Source of the DNA: CAYRFF01 sp964436125
GTDB taxonomy: Bacteria > Bacteroidota > Bacteroidia > Chitinophagales > Saprospiraceae
Direction of reading: 5' to 3'
DNA: 64,000 nt
NCBI GenBank assembly: GCA_964436125.1
Contig: CAYTBT010000008.1
Location: 1-64,000 of the forward strand
Numbering within the stretch: position 1 is the stretch's first letter; each line of letters starts with the position of its first letter. The notes beneath the pieces were generated by a model that made no database searches, had not been told where the DNA came from, and was given only the letters and a program-made list of their open reading frames with translations. This document shows, one piece after another, positions 62,705 to 64,000 of this stretch. Position numbers and translations under genes: made by a program.

Positions 62705-64000
62705 TTACTCTGCAGCTTCTTCACTTTCTTTCTCAGCGCGCTTAACTGCCTCGGCCTCAAATGTTCCCTTAGGGGCAACAATTAAGTCTCGATATTTACG
62801 CATTCCTGTTCCTGCAGGAATCTGTTTACCGACAATAACATTCTCCTTAAGTCCTACAAGATTATCTTGCTTGGCTCCTATGGCCGCAGTTGAAAGCACC
62901 TTTGTAGTCTCCTGGAATGAAGCAGCTGATATCCAGCTTTCCGTACCCAGTGAAGCACGTGTAATTCCTTGCAACACCGGCATGGCAATCGCAGGTATAG
63001 CATCGCGCACTTCCATCTGCTTCATGTCGTTTCTACGCAAATAAGAATTTTCTTCTCGCAACTCGCGTACAGAAATAATCTGTCCCATGTGATACTCTTC
63101 AGAATCACCGCGTTTCAATACGATCTTCTTATCCCAGATCCGCTTATTGGTTTCAAGGAATTCATATCGTTCAACGATTTCTCTTTCCAGAAGATTGGTA
63201 TCACCTGGATCGGTTATTTTAACACGCGCTAGCATCTGGCTGATAATTACCTCAATATGCTTATCGTTAATCGTGATTCCCTGAGATCGATAAACATCCT
63301 GAACGCCTTGAAGGAGATAACGATATACCGCACCTGGTCCTTCAATATCAAGAATATCAATCGGAGAAATCGCACCATCAGATAGTGATGTACCGGCTCT
63401 TACAAAGTCCCCTTCCTGCACGAGGAAGTGCTTTGATAAGCCTATGAGATATTTCCTTTTCTGACCTGTTGTCTCATTGGTAATAAACACCTCTCTATTT
63501 CCGCGTTTTATACCTCCAAAAGAAACTACACCATCAATTTCAGCCACTGTAGATGGATTGGATGGATTTCTTGCCTCAAATAATTCCGTTACTCTCGGTA
63601 AACCACCGGTAATATCCGATATCTTTCCGAGGCTTCTAGGAATCTTGGCAATCGTTTCACCCGGCGTAATCTCATCTCCGTCTTCAACTGAAATATAAGC
63701 ACCTACAGGGAGGTTATATGTTCTTTTCACCTCACCATCTTCATCTACAATCTGAATTGACGGAATTTTCTTAAGTTTCTTCTTAGATTCAATGATCACC
63801 ATGTCCGTATTTCCGGTCTGGTCATCACGCTCGATGCTATAGGTGAGGTTTTCTTCGATATCGACAAATTTTGCCACACCGCCAAACTCACTGATAATTA
63901 CAGCATTAAACGCATCCCACTCACAGATTTTCTGACCTCGGATAATCTCATCTCCTTCATCAAAGTATAAGGTAGAACCGTAAGGTATGTGATGTGTAAT
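62705..64000 (-). CDS. rpoC: RNA polymerase beta' subunit RpoC, C-terminal part (cut by window edge)
   Basis: The reading frame is open through the window edge, so only the last 431 codons are seen. Typical C-terminal RpoC sequence includes PVGAYISVEDGDEITPGE, IAKIPRSLGKISDITGGLPRVTELFEARNPSNP, the GVQDVYRSQGITINDKHIEVIISQML trigger-loop-near region and ITRASLGTESWISAASFQETTKVL. The Ala/Glu-rich extreme C-terminus is usual in Bacteroidota. An internal GTG at 63877 is not a start: upstream codons read on as PYGSTLYFDEGDEIIRGQ and are conserved RpoC. Confidence 0.96.
   Translation of the reverse strand: MTHHIPYGSTLYFDEGDEIIRGQKICEWDAFNAVIISEFGGVAKFVDIEENLTYSIERDDQTGNTDMVIIESKKKLKKIPSIQIVDEDGEVKRTYNLPVGAYISVEDGDEITPGETIAKIPRSLGKISDITGGLPRVTELFEARNPSNPSTVAEIDGVVSFGGIKRGNREVFITNETTGQKRKYLIGLSKHFLVQEGDFVRAGTSLSDGAISPIDILDIEGPGAVYRYLLQGVQDVYRSQGITINDKHIEVIISQMLARVKITDPGDTNLLEREIVERYEFLETNKRIWDKKIVLKRGDSEEYHMGQIISVRELREENSYLRRNDMKQMEVRDAIPAIAMPVLQGITRASLGTESWISAASFQETTKVLSTAAIGAKQDNLVGLKENVIVGKQIPAGTGMRKYRDLIVAPKGTFEAEAVKRAEKESEEAAE

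Noticed and set aside
62705..63877. Reading rpoC as a complete 390-residue gene from a GTG at 63877
   Set aside because: Conserved RpoC codons continue upstream to the window edge, so the gene is cut by the edge rather than short.

Overview
The window is a stretch of Bacteroidota chromosome. The evidence is the Bacteroidota dcw cluster order, two type B and one type A C-terminal sorting domains of the type IX secretion system (T9SS), DUF1573 and DUF4142 proteins, the etfB-etfA-bifunctional nuclease order, a fused E1 alpha/beta dehydrogenase, and promoters of the Bacteroidota form TTTG-N19-TAnnTTTG. Shine-Dalgarno sequences are mostly absent. A Saprospiria- or Chitinophagia-like organism seems likely, but the genus cannot be told from this sequence. 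I see no rRNA, tRNA, CRISPR array, transposase or prophage gene.

Layout. 0-3.5 kb: a long imperfect palindrome, then csaA, alanine dehydrogenase, tsaE and an ElaA-like acetyltransferase. 3.6-16.6 kb: the division and cell-wall (dcw) cluster on the minus strand, mraZ-rsmH-ftsL-ftsI-murE-mraY-ftsW-murG-ftsQ-ftsA-ftsZ. It ends in a strong terminator and starts behind three MraZ-type repeats; murC and murD are missing from their usual places. 17-25 kb: a dolichol-phosphate-mannose-synthase-like glycosyltransferase, the fused E1 dehydrogenase, a DUF1573 protein, lptC with a T9SS cargo protein, purS and rsmI. 25-28.5 kb: an ECF sigma factor, a cupredoxin, a tandem DUF4142 lipoprotein and a cytosine deaminase. 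29-33.5 kb: a transglutaminase-like exported protein and two envelope glycan proteins. 33.8-36.5 kb: rpsO-pnp. 36.5-37.7 kb: a non-coding island full of repeats. 37.7-41.5 kb: a FAD-linked oxidase, alanine racemase and thiL. 41.6-45.3 kb: exported and possibly metal-linked proteins, including a second cupredoxin. 46-51.3 kb: etfBA with a bifunctional nuclease, dapF and an HtrA protease. 51.6-53.6 kb: a Cys/Met PLP enzyme and a second repeat island related to the first. 53.9-60 kb: der, rfbC, rfbD, a very large T9SS cargo protein and ribE. 60-62.6 kb: two paralogous lipoproteins divergent from a second ECF sigma factor. 62.7-64 kb: the 3' end of rpoC.

How the genes work together. Most are housekeeping genes for peptidoglycan (dcw genes, alr, dapF; MurE carries the meso-diaminopimelate DNPR motif), translation and RNA turnover, and electron transfer. 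The accessory theme is the envelope: T9SS cargo, lipoproteins, cupredoxins and two closely related ECF sigma factors beside small exported helical proteins.

The most unusual signal is not a gene. A 14-bp sequence, CATTTGCGnAAGCT (often continuing to CATTTGCGnAAGCTAAT), recurs about 19 times on both strands, in genes and between them. Eight copies match all 13 fixed positions, where about 0.002 would be expected by chance in 64 kb. It behaves like a DNA-uptake-type or other genome-wide signal and deserves a genome-scale count.
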